Part shown: positions 56,789 to 64,000 of the stretch, one piece after another
Layout of the letters: each line of letters starts with the position of its first letter
Position numbering within the stretch: position 1 is the first letter of the stretch
From: Lachnospiraceae oral taxon 107 str. F0167
GTDB taxonomy: Bacteria > Bacillota > Clostridia > Lachnospirales > Lachnospiraceae
Direction of reading: 5' to 3'
DNA: 64,000 nt
NCBI GenBank assembly: GCA_000209465.1
Contig: GL890597.1
Location: 1-64,000, forward strand
Program-made: the position numbers and the translations under genes
Notes under the pieces: model-generated
Told to the model about the DNA's origin: nothing
Database searches by the model: none
The model's input: the letters and a program-made list of their open reading frames with translations, nothing else

Positions 56789-57895
56789 CTAATCTGCAAT
56801 ATAGTCAACTACTGTATAGCTTGCAGATCCATCTTCAGAATTATTGATATCTACGACAAGTGTAACATCATCATTTACATTTATACTTCCGTAGATAGAG
56901 AATGCAAATTGCATATCACTGCTTGTAATCTTATATGTCTCTCCGTTTACAACAACCGATGTAGGTGTAAGAGTGGATGTTGACTCATAGTATATGCTTT
57001 CTACAGTTCCGTGAACAGCCTTTTTTCCACTTGTGGCATCCGTATTTTCATCATATCCCCAAATAGTCTTTGCCGCAACGGAATAATAAATTACAAGTCC
57101 TACTTCTGATGAGAGCATCAGACTCTTAAAATAATCCGCACCTACGCTTCTTCCGTCAACAAAGAGATTTGCATCCTTATAATCAAAAGGTATTGCCTGT
57201 GCCAGCTGATTTACGGATTTTACTACCTTTGGTCCCTTTAGTGAATTATCAGCAAGCTTTAGAGGATTTACCTCCTTATCACTGTTTAGCTCACCGCCAA
57301 ATACACTTGCCACATATGCTCCGCCATCCTTCATATTGGTTTTCAGCATATTGTAGAAAAGGTTTATACAATCTCTGACTGTAAGATTGGATGCGGCTGT
57401 AATTGATGAAAGATTTTCGTTCAACTCAAGGAAGGCATATTTTGCCATTCTCTTATTATTTGCATCTCCGGCAAAATCGCTTGCCTGATATCCGAGCAAT
57501 GTCAGTACACCTCTTATAGCATCATTTAATGTAACATTCTCATTCGGCTTAAAATTACCGCCCAGATATCCTGTCATATATCCCTGCTCCACTGCAATTC
57601 TTATAGCAGCTGCATTTTCATTATCCTTTGGAACATCGTTAAATACGGCAACATTACTGGTTTTTGTAAGCACCGAGCGATATGATGAAGCCTGTACCAA
57701 CATCTTTGCAAACTCACCTCTGGTAACAAACTTATCTATATTTCCTCCTACAAATGTTATACCTGTAAGACCGATTACCTTTTTTCTTAAATCAAAATTT
57801 GAACTCTGTGCAAAAGCCGTACCTGCACCGACACTCTCAAAAGCTAATATAGAAGCCAATCCCAATGCTCCTATTCTCATTATTTTACTTCTCAT
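56789..57895 (-). CDS. S-layer-homology-domain protein
   Basis: A secreted, wall-bound protein. The signal peptide ends near VGAGTAFAQS. SLH repeats cover residues about 45-190 (KFVTRGEFAKML, FNDVPKDNENAAAIRIAVEQ, GYLGGNFKPNENVTLNDAIRG). SLH domains bind pyruvylated wall polymers. The C-terminal half has no recognised domain. 368 aa. It stops 10 bases before the adaptor gene, so it belongs to the efflux operon as a likely wall anchor or chaperone of the assembly. Confidence 0.88.
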   Translation of the reverse strand: MRSKIMRIGALGLASILAFESVGAGTAFAQSSNFDLRKKVIGLTGITFVGGNIDKFVTRGEFAKMLVQASSYRSVLTKTSNVAVFNDVPKDNENAAAIRIAVEQGYMTGYLGGNFKPNENVTLNDAIRGVLTLLGYQASDFAGDANNKRMAKYAFLELNENLSSITAASNLTVRDCINLFYNMLKTNMKDGGAYVASVFGGELNSDKEVNPLKLADNSLKGPKVVKSVNQLAQAIPFDYKDANLFVDGRSVGADYFKSLMLSSEVGLVIYYSVAAKTIWGYDENTDATSGKKAVHGTVESIYYESTSTLTPTSVVVNGETYKITSSDMQFAFSIYGSINVNDDVTLVVDINNSEDGSASYTVVDYIAD

Positions 57896-58025
57896 ATAAC
57901 CTCCGTTATCTGCGTATTAAAGCATTTAGTACTATATCGCCATTATATCTCCATACGGGAATAATAACGAAATATTTCTATTTTTTGTTATTTATCAAAC
58001 CTATTGTGTCAGCTTAATAATACAC

Positions 58026-58054
58026 ATAATACGCCATTTGTTTTTTAATGTCAA
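58026..58054 (-). promoter_or_regulatory. Promoter of the SLH-efflux operon
   Basis: TTGACA (58049-58054), 17-base spacer, TATTAT (58026-58031) on the minus strand, near consensus. The leader would be about 125 bases. No structure was recognised in it, and the rest of 57896-58146 shows nothing. Confidence 0.75.
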
Positions 58055-58146
58055 TTAACGCTATATGAATTATCTTTGTATATTATTTACGGATTATTTA
58101 ATATGTGAAGGATGGGTATTCAAAGATTTTCCATAAATAATTTATT

Positions 58147-58196
58147 TAAAAAGGTGTGATTAAGTGAATTTAAATTTTCAACTAATCACACCTTAT
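58147..58196 (-). terminator. Terminator behind gpmI
   Basis: AAGGTGTGATTAGTTGAA pairs with TTCACTTAATCACACCTT (one mismatch) on the minus strand, and TTTTT follows. It lies 7 bases after the stop codon. Confidence 0.88.
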
Positions 58197-58202
58197 AATT
58201 CA

Positions 58203-59738
58203 CTATTTTTCAATCAATAAGCTCTTTCCTGTCATTGACTCAGGCTTTTTAAGTCCCATAAGTTCAATCAGTGTAGGCACTATATCACATAGTCTTCCAC
58301 CCTCGGCAAGAGTATACTTAGGATCTGCATTAACCAGAATAAAAGGTACAGGGTTTGTGGTATGTGCTGTATGCGGCTCGCCTGTCACCTCATCCACCAT
58401 AGTCTCACAGTTTCCATGGTCTGCACAGATAAACATTACACCGTTTACTTCCTTTATAGCCTCCACAGTCTTTCCTATACACTCATCCACAGTCTCCACA
58501 GCCTTGATAGCGGCATTCTCCACAGCAGTATGACCTACCATATCAGGATTTGCAAAATTAATAATCACAACATCATACTTTCCGCTCTTTATAGCTCCCA
58601 CAAGTTTGTCACAAACCTCATAAGCACTCATCTGCGGCTTTAAATCATAGGTAGCCACATCCTTTGGAGAATTTACAAGTATTCTGTCTTCTCCCTCATT
58701 CGGTTCTTCCTTACCTCCGTTAAAGAAGAAAGTAACATGTGCATATTTCTCAGTCTCTGCAATTCTTACCTGCTTCATACCATGTGCAGCTATAAACTCA
58801 CCGAATGTATCCTTTATCTCTTCCTTTTCAAAAGCCACAAGCTTATTGCCTATGCTCTCATCATAGTCTGTAAAGCATACAAATGTGGTATCAAGTCTTT
58901 TTCCTCTCTCAAAACCGTCAAAATCATCCACACAGAAGACTCTGGTCATCTCTCTGGCTCTGTCCGGTCTGAAATTAAAGAATATAACGGAGTCCTTATC
59001 CTTTATAGTCTTTGCCCCATTATGGTCTACTGAGAAAGGCACCACGAACTCATCATTCTTACCATCATCATATGACTCCTGTATACCCTCTGTAGCACTC
59101 TTTTTTAAATTTCCGCCCTTAGTCATTATAGAATATGCAGCTTCCACTCTATCCCATCTGTTATCTCTGTCCATCGCATAGAAACGCCCCATAACGGATG
59201 CCACCTGACCTACGCCGATTTTAGCCATCTGCTCTTCAAGTTCCGCCACAAACTCCTTGCCTGATGTAGGAGGTGTATCTCTACCGTCCAAAAAGGCATG
59301 CACATAAACTTCCTTTATTCCGTTTCTCTTTGCAAGCTCTAAAAGTCCGTAGATATGAGTATTGTGACTATGAACACCACCGCTTGAAACAAGTCCCATC
59401 ATATGTATGGCGCTGTTATTTTTCTTTGCATTTTCTACAGCTGCAAGGAGAGCCTTATTCTCAAAGAAATCTCCATCCTCTATAGCCTTTGATATTCTGG
59501 TAAGCTCCTGATAGATAATTCTTCCGGCACCCATATTCATATGTCCTACTTCCGAATTACCCATCTGTCCGTCAGGCAGACCTACAAAAAGTCCGCTTGC
59601 CTGACCTTCTACAAAAGGATACTCCTTCATTAATTTACAAAGGTTGGGTGTATTAGCTTCAAACACAGCATTATGCTCATGCTCTTTTCTAAGTCCCAAG
59701 CCATCCATTATACATAATACTACCGGTCTCTTTTCCAT
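58203..59738 (-). CDS. gpmI: 2,3-bisphosphoglycerate-independent phosphoglycerate mutase
   Basis: Interconverts 3- and 2-phosphoglycerate in glycolysis with two manganese ions. MDGLGLR holds Asp12, and GNSEVGHMNMGAGR holds the phosphoserine nucleophile Ser62. The downstream metal ligands are in FICADHGNCETM. I start at 59738 (MEKRPVVLCIMDG), giving 511 aa, the family length. An upstream ATG at 59807 would add 23 residues not found in the family. Confidence 0.97.
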   Translation of the reverse strand: MEKRPVVLCIMDGLGLRKEHEHNAVFEANTPNLCKLMKEYPFVEGQASGLFVGLPDGQMGNSEVGHMNMGAGRIIYQELTRISKAIEDGDFFENKALLAAVENAKKNNSAIHMMGLVSSGGVHSHNTHIYGLLELAKRNGIKEVYVHAFLDGRDTPPTSGKEFVAELEEQMAKIGVGQVASVMGRFYAMDRDNRWDRVEAAYSIMTKGGNLKKSATEGIQESYDDGKNDEFVVPFSVDHNGAKTIKDKDSVIFFNFRPDRAREMTRVFCVDDFDGFERGKRLDTTFVCFTDYDESIGNKLVAFEKEEIKDTFGEFIAAHGMKQVRIAETEKYAHVTFFFNGGKEEPNEGEDRILVNSPKDVATYDLKPQMSAYEVCDKLVGAIKSGKYDVVIINFANPDMVGHTAVENAAIKAVETVDECIGKTVEAIKEVNGVMFICADHGNCETMVDEVTGEPHTAHTTNPVPFILVNADPKYTLAEGGRLCDIVPTLIELMGLKKPESMTGKSLLIEK

Positions 59739-59894
59739 ATATACCTCTTTTTCTACCAAATGAGATCTTCTCACTTTGGAATAAATGCTATCAATCAACG
59801 GCTTCATTTTATAAAAGTCGCATCATATTTTCAAATTTGCTTTGATTTTACATTAATTCCAAAACATTATCAAGATAAAAAAATAACAAAGCTC

Positions 59895-59953
59895 CTAAAA
59901 AAACAATATCTGTGCTATTAGTTTAAGCTTTTCTCAAACTACAGCACAGATTT
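59895..59953 (-). terminator. Terminator of the zinc-uptake operon
   Basis: AATCTGTGCTGTAGTTTGAG pairs with CTTAAACTAATAGCACAGATATT through most of its length and is followed by GTTTTTTT on the minus strand, 4 bases after the znuB stop. Confidence 0.85.
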
Positions 59954-59955
59954 AA

Positions 59956-60786
59956 TTAACGCCCTATTCTACCTAAACAATAGAATATAAAAAATGCCAA
60001 TATATCGATACAAACAATAGTAGCGCCTACAGGGGAGCCTCCCACTATAGAAATGAAAAGCCCAAGGCTTGTGCATACTACCGAAAATATGGCTGATGAA
60101 ACGGTTACCGAAAGAAAACTTTTAAACACACACATGGATGCCAGTGCAGGGAATACCACAAGTGCCGATATAAGTAATGATCCTACCAGATTCATCGCCA
60201 AAACCACAATTATTGCTATTATTATTGCTATTAAAAGATTGTATTTCTTTGTATTTATACCTGTAGCCACGGCAAAATTCTCATCAAATGTTACCGCAAA
60301 TATTTTATTATAGAAAAGTATAAATGTTGCTATTACAAATATTGAAAGTACAACACAAAGAATAACTTTTTCCTTAGTCAAAGTAAGTATTGAAGTGGAG
60401 CCGAATAATGTAGTACATACATCACCTGCCAGATTGGTTCCGCTTGAAAACACATTCATTACAAGGTAACCGAAAGCCATGGCACCAACAGACATCATGG
60501 TTATTGATGCATCGCCCTTTATTTTACTGTTTGCTCCGCCTTTTAAAAGCAATATTGCGGCAATTATCGTTACCGGCAATACAAGCACCATATTGTCGGT
60601 AAGATTAAATACCGTAGATACGGCTACCGCACCGAATGCCACATGAGAAAGCCCGTCTCCGATAAAGGAAAATCGCTTCAATACCAGGATAACACCAAGG
60701 AGAGAAGAACAAAGAGCTATAAGCACACCTACAATTATTGCATATCTGACAAAGGGATAACTTAAATATACACTTATATCTTTCAT
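59956..60786 (-). CDS. znuB: Zinc ABC transporter permease
   Basis: ABC-3 family membrane subunit with eight to nine hydrophobic segments in 276 aa. RFSFIGDGLSHVAFGAVA is the family's N-terminal block with the metal-path His, and GINTKKYNLL and ALVVFPALASMCV follow. It overlaps the ATPase gene by 4 bases. Zinc rather than manganese is inferred from the His-rich binding protein and the Zur-like regulator in the operon. Confidence 0.93.
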   Translation of the reverse strand: MKDISVYLSYPFVRYAIIVGVLIALCSSLLGVILVLKRFSFIGDGLSHVAFGAVAVSTVFNLTDNMVLVLPVTIIAAILLLKGGANSKIKGDASITMMSVGAMAFGYLVMNVFSSGTNLAGDVCTTLFGSTSILTLTKEKVILCVVLSIFVIATFILFYNKIFAVTFDENFAVATGINTKKYNLLIAIIIAIIVVLAMNLVGSLLISALVVFPALASMCVFKSFLSVTVSSAIFSVVCTSLGLFISIVGGSPVGATIVCIDILAFFIFYCLGRIGR

Positions 60787-61454
60787 GCTATCCCCCTGCT
60801 CTTTTTATATTCAAGAGTGGTTCCATAAAATATATTTTGACCTATATACAGCACCTTTGTCGCATAATCAAGTGCCACTTCTATATCATGGGAAATCATA
60901 ACAATGGTCATATTTGATTTATTCAACTCATTGATAATTTCATACATTTTACGGCTCGCCTCCGGATCAAGACCTGTAACCGGCTCATCCAGTATCATAA
61001 GCCTTTGCCCTGCCATCAATGCTCTTGCCAAGAGTACTCTTTGCTGCTGACCGCCTGAGAGTTCACTGAAACTTCTGGTCATCAAATCCAAAAGCCCCAG
61101 TTTTTCTATCTTTTCTTTAGCGGTTTGCTTTTCCTCTCTTTTATAAAATGGTCTAATTCCCACCTTGGATTGACAGCCCGACAGTACAATTTCAAAAACT
61201 GATGCAGGAAAATCCTTTAATAATTGCTGTTGCTGTGATAAATATCCTATCTCGGTCGGCAACAGATTTTCATTGTATACAACCTCTCCTGAAATCGGTT
61301 TTATAAGTTTTAAAAGCGTCTTTATAAGTGTAGACTTTCCCACACCGTTTTCCCCAAGTACACATAGATAATCTCCATTTTGTATTTCAAAATTTAAATT
61401 ATCTACAATTGCCTTTCCGTCATATCCAAGTGATAATTTTTCACATTTTATCAT
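60783..61454 (-). CDS. znuC: Zinc ABC transporter ATP-binding protein
   Basis: Walker A GENGVGKST (residues about 36-44), signature LSGGQQQR, Walker B LMILDEPVTGLD and H-loop MISHD. 223 aa, normal for metal-type ATPases. It lies 12 bases after znuA and overlaps znuB. Confidence 0.93.
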   Translation of the reverse strand: MIKCEKLSLGYDGKAIVDNLNFEIQNGDYLCVLGENGVGKSTLIKTLLKLIKPISGEVVYNENLLPTEIGYLSQQQQLLKDFPASVFEIVLSGCQSKVGIRPFYKREEKQTAKEKIEKLGLLDLMTRSFSELSGGQQQRVLLARALMAGQRLMILDEPVTGLDPEASRKMYEIINELNKSNMTIVMISHDIEVALDYATKVLYIGQNIFYGTTLEYKKSRGIA

Positions 61455-61466
61455 AAAAACTCCGGT

Positions 61467-62576
61467 CTATAATGCTTCCTTTAATACTTCAAGATTCTTC
61501 CTCATAATATCTATGTAGTTTGCATTATCACTGCTCTTTGTTGACTGCATGGAATCAAGCATCAAAACTGTAGCATTCTTATCTTTGGTATTATCAACTA
61601 TAGTTTTTGCCAAATCACCCTTTGAACCGTCAATTATAAATATCTTTGACATATTAAGCTCATCCATTTTATTTGCTAAAAATTTTACGGTTTCAAAGGA
61701 AGCCTCACTGCCTGCGTCACAACCTAAAAATGCAGCATAGTAATTTATTCCATATTCATTTACAAGATATCTGAATGGGAATCTGTCCCCGACTAATATA
61801 GTCTTGTTTTCGATGCTTGATAGAGTATCCTTATACTCCTTATCAAGTTCATCAAGCTTTGCAATATAATCATTTGCATTCTTCTCATAGCTTGCTTTGT
61901 TGTCGGCATCTATCTCAGATAATTGATGCTCAATAGCAGCTACTACAGTCTTAGCATTCTTGATTGAAAGCCATACATGCTCATCTATAGCTTCCTCACC
62001 GTCATGCTCATGGGCGTGCTCTTCATTTGCATGTTCTTCACCTTCATGCGCATGTTCTTCGCCTTCGTGTGCATGTTCTTCGCCTTCGTGTGCATGCTCT
62101 TCACCCTCGTGTGCATGCTCGTGCTCTTCCTCCTGCATACCCTCTACAAGTTCCTCCGCTAATGCAGCTTCACCTATACTGTCTACCATACTGATATATT
62201 TTAAATTAGGATTTTCTTTGATAATATCCTCAGCCCATTCATCAGACTCACCGCCTACATATACAAACAGGTCGCTGTCCGTGATTTTTGCAATGTCCTC
62301 TGCAGATGCCTGATAACTATGTAAATCCACTCCCTTATCTATCAGGAATGTAATCTCTACATTTTTATTATCACCTACCACCTGCTTTACCCAGTCATAG
62401 GCAGGAAAAATAGTAGTAACAACGCTTATCTTCTTAGTTTCTGCGCTGCTGCTTTCAACTGCGGTACTGCTGCTCTCAGCTTCACTGACGCTGCCACCGC
62501 TTTCCTTTTTTGCACAACCTAAAACCATCATCATTACCATAAGGATACCAAGTCCTATTCCAATATACTTCTTCAT
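61467..62576 (-). CDS. znuA: Zinc ABC transporter binding lipoprotein with His-rich loop
   Basis: A cluster 9 binding protein that captures zinc outside the cell. The lipobox ends in VLGC with Cys21. The fold is shown by VVTTIFPAYDWVKQVVGD, LIDKGVDLHSYQAS, DEHVWLSIKNAKTV and the final acid ligand loop. Residues about 150-195 form a His/Glu-rich segment built from tandem EEHAHEG units, the usual zinc-gathering loop of ZnuA, here unusually regular. 369 aa, GAGGGAG before the ATG. Confidence 0.95.
   Translation of the reverse strand: MKKYIGIGLGILMVMMMVLGCAKKESGGSVSEAESSSTAVESSSAETKKISVVTTIFPAYDWVKQVVGDNKNVEITFLIDKGVDLHSYQASAEDIAKITDSDLFVYVGGESDEWAEDIIKENPNLKYISMVDSIGEAALAEELVEGMQEEEHEHAHEGEEHAHEGEEHAHEGEEHAHEGEEHANEEHAHEHDGEEAIDEHVWLSIKNAKTVVAAIEHQLSEIDADNKASYEKNANDYIAKLDELDKEYKDTLSSIENKTILVGDRFPFRYLVNEYGINYYAAFLGCDAGSEASFETVKFLANKMDELNMSKIFIIDGSKGDLAKTIVDNTKDKNATVLMLDSMQSTKSSDNANYIDIMRKNLEVLKEAL
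62031..62114 (-). repeat. 21-bp tandem repeat in znuA (4 units)
   Basis: Four units of 21 bases, starting at 62031, 62052, 62073 and 62094, encode the seven-residue EEHAHEG repeat. The two middle units are identical. The regular array could expand and contract by slippage and so tune the number of His residues. Confidence 0.9.
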
Positions 62577-62585
62577 AGTCTCCCT

Positions 62586-62993
62586 CTATTCTCTACATTC
62601 ATTGCAAGTTCCATAAAAAACTGTTCTGGCATGATCTATATCAAAGCCGTGTTCATCTCTCAGATGCTCTCCAATCAAAGACAATTCACTGCATTTAAGA
62701 TGGATAAGCTTCCCACATTTTTCACATTTACAGTGGAAACATACCTGATGAGTATCTTCACTCTCAACATATTCAAAACAGGCACTGTCTCCCGTTTCCA
62801 ACATATATTTATGTACAATACCATCACTTACCATTCTTTCCAAATGCCTGTAAATAGTAGCTTTCCCGATATTCTTGCCCTGCTCTTTGAAAAAGAGAAT
62901 AATATCATTTACAGTAACATGCTTATTCTCATTATTTTTCAGGAAATCTTCTATTTCAAACAACTGTCTGGTTTTGTATTGAGCTTTCTTCAA
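62586..62993 (-). CDS. zur: Fur-family regulator, probably Zur
   Basis: A winged-helix repressor of metal uptake. The DNA-binding part has VNDIILFFKEQGKNIGKATIYRHLERM. The structural zinc site is CEKC with CNEC, and HQVCFHCKCEKC and HLKCSELSLIGEHLRDEHGFDIDH carry the sensor ligands. The start codon is TTG at 62993, with GGAGG 7 bases before it and no ATG near. 135 aa. As first gene of zur-znuACB it is autoregulated if the motifs upstream are its sites. Zur rather than Fur is inferred from the operon. Confidence 0.9.
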   Translation of the reverse strand: MKKAQYKTRQLFEIEDFLKNNENKHVTVNDIILFFKEQGKNIGKATIYRHLERMVSDGIVHKYMLETGDSACFEYVESEDTHQVCFHCKCEKCGKLIHLKCSELSLIGEHLRDEHGFDIDHARTVFYGTCNECRE

Positions 62994-63004
62994 ACCACAC
63001 CTCC

Positions 63005-63097
63005 AATTTGATCACCGAGTTTTAACTCAATTTGAAACTCGCTATCATATTACAACTTTTTTTTTCATTTTTCAAGCAAATTTGATAACCGGTTTTA
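63005..63097. promoter_or_regulatory. Zur operator region: repeated motif and palindrome
   Basis: AATTTGATCACCGAGTTTTA (63005-63024) and AATTTGATAACCGGTTTTA (63079-63097) are a near-exact direct repeat 74 bases apart. The first overlaps a perfect palindrome CGAGTTT/AAACTCG (63016-63041). A TATGAT (63044-63049, minus) could be the -10 box. The site positions fit repression of the operon. Confidence 0.6.
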
Positions 63098-63214
63098 TTT
63101 TTGTGCAATTTTTAGATTTACTCAAATATTATGCCGTTTGATTTTGTCATCACTTGGCAAAATCCGGAGTATATAAACACTGCTGATTAAACACTTGGCT
63201 TAATATTTTTATAC

Positions 63215-63258
63215 AAAAAACACATCAACAAACTAAAAATGTCTGTTGATGTGCCTTT
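63215..63258 (-). terminator. Terminator behind the iron alcohol dehydrogenase gene
   Basis: CACATCAACA (63244-63253 on minus) pairs perfectly with TGTTGATGTG (63221-63230) and is followed by TTTTTT. It lies 15 bases after the stop codon. Confidence 0.88.
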
Positions 63259-63272
63259 TATACTTAAAAATT

Positions 63273-64000
63273 TTAGAAATCTACTTCTGTATCATAGTAA
63301 CAACATTTCAAAAGCTTTTCCATCTCCTCAACACTTGGCTGTCTTGGGTTTGAACCTGTACAGGCATCAGCAATAGCATTCACCGCTATATCATGAAGTC
63401 TCTCTAAGAATACTTCCTCAGGTACAAAACCGTTCTCTGTAGGATATGAATCCGCACCATAATTCTTTATACAATGTGGAATATTAAGAGCATCATTCAT
63501 ACCTCTAAGATAATTGATAAGCTCCCCTACCTTCTCTTCCTCGGTATTTCCCGAAAGACCGAGTACATCTGCTATCTTTGCATATCTTCTTGCAGCTTCC
63601 TTATCCTTTGCATTAAATGCGATAACCTTTGGAAGATACATTGCATTTGCAGCACCGTGAATAATATGAGCGCCGTAATCTCCGAATACCGCACCTGTCT
63701 TATGTGCCATAGAATGTACTATTCCGAGTAAAGCATTTGAGAATGCCATACCTGCAAGACATTGTGCATTATGCATTGCATCTCTTGCCTCATTATCATC
63801 ATTGTAAGACTTTACAAGATTCTTTTGAATCATTTCGATAGAATGAAGAGCTAAAGGATCTGTAAAATCACAATTTGCTGTAGATACATATGCTTCAACC
63901 GCATGTGTCATAGCATCCATACCTGTATGTGCCACAAGCTTCTTCGGCATTGTCTGTGCAAGTGCAGGATCTACAATTGCCACATCAGGTGTAATCTCAA
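63273..64000 (-). CDS. Iron-containing alcohol dehydrogenase, C-terminal part (cut by window edge)
   Basis: The frame is open to the right edge (EITPDVAIVDPALAQTM at the edge), so about 242 C-terminal residues of a normally 380-residue enzyme are seen. The metal-binding His residues are in HSMAHKTGAVFGDYGAHIIHGAANA. GMDAMTHAVEAYVS is the family's active-site helix. Such enzymes reduce aldehydes such as butyraldehyde or lactaldehyde with NAD(P)H. The substrate cannot be given. The end is complete (CYYDTEVDF). Confidence 0.93.
   Translation of the reverse strand, partial: EITPDVAIVDPALAQTMPKKLVAHTGMDAMTHAVEAYVSTANCDFTDPLALHSIEMIQKNLVKSYNDDNEARDAMHNAQCLAGMAFSNALLGIVHSMAHKTGAVFGDYGAHIIHGAANAMYLPKVIAFNAKDKEAARRYAKIADVLGLSGNTEEEKVGELINYLRGMNDALNIPHCIKNYGADSYPTENGFVPEEVFLERLHDIAVNAIADACTGSNPRQPSVEEMEKLLKCCYYDTEVDF

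Overview
The window looks like a low-GC Firmicute chromosome, most likely a Lachnospiraceae member (Lachnoanaerobaculum-like is my best guess). The support is AT-rich coding, clostridial-type RpoB and RpoC, AdhE with a Rex-type operator, strong AGGAGG ribosome binding sites, and Zur/Znu, FecCD and MacAB-type transporters. Almost everything reads on the minus strand.

Left end (1-11675): an IS110-family element cut by the window edge sits in a class III ribonucleotide reductase gene (nrdD) that also carries a homopolymer frameshift. Next comes a complete type III-A CRISPR-Cas operon in the order csm6-cas6-csm1(cas10)-csm2-csm3-csm4-csm5-cas1-cas2. Its Cas10 keeps the GGDD palm motif, but the HD nuclease motif is degenerate (YY replaces HD). 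Upstream lies an EcsC-family gene.

Accessory island (11700-18570): this is the most unusual part. Two CRISPR arrays (4 and 7 repeats, transcribed leftward) are interleaved with five copies of a cassette of very short genes. Family P1 (27 aa) has 3 copies, P2 (27 aa) has 5 and P3 (54-55 aa) has 4. Each has a good ribosome binding site, and most differences between copies are synonymous in the proposed frames. Every cassette has a TATAAT box and, upstream, two ACCAC-type motifs exactly 55 bp apart. The same pair lies in front of the only plus-strand gene of the island, a ribbon-helix-helix/WYL regulator related in architecture to CRISPR-associated WYL proteins. I propose a WYL-controlled, multicopy amphipathic-peptide system coupled to type III CRISPR arrays. 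Its function is unknown. An Rpn-like nuclease pseudogene with an in-frame amber stop ends the island.

Core and metabolic region (19700-46600): rpoB-rpoC, a cation diffusion facilitator, an APH-family kinase, adhE with a Rex-type operator, a FecBCDE-like siderophore importer with a DtxR-like palindrome, and a hexuronate catabolic cluster (kdgK, eda, an IclR regulator, uxaA, a LacI regulator, uxaC). A type B carboxylesterase with Cys instead of Ser in its nucleophile elbow and an S51 peptidase follow.

Right part (46690-64000): tRNA-Met and tRNA-Val, a ~200 bp imperfect inverted-repeat element, a heterodimeric ABC exporter pair behind two GTTAG/CTAAC palindromes, a family 2 glycosyltransferase, a CPBP protease, an SLH protein plus a MacAB-like tripartite efflux operon, gpmI, the zur-znuACB zinc operon with repeated operator-like motifs, and a partial iron alcohol dehydrogenase.
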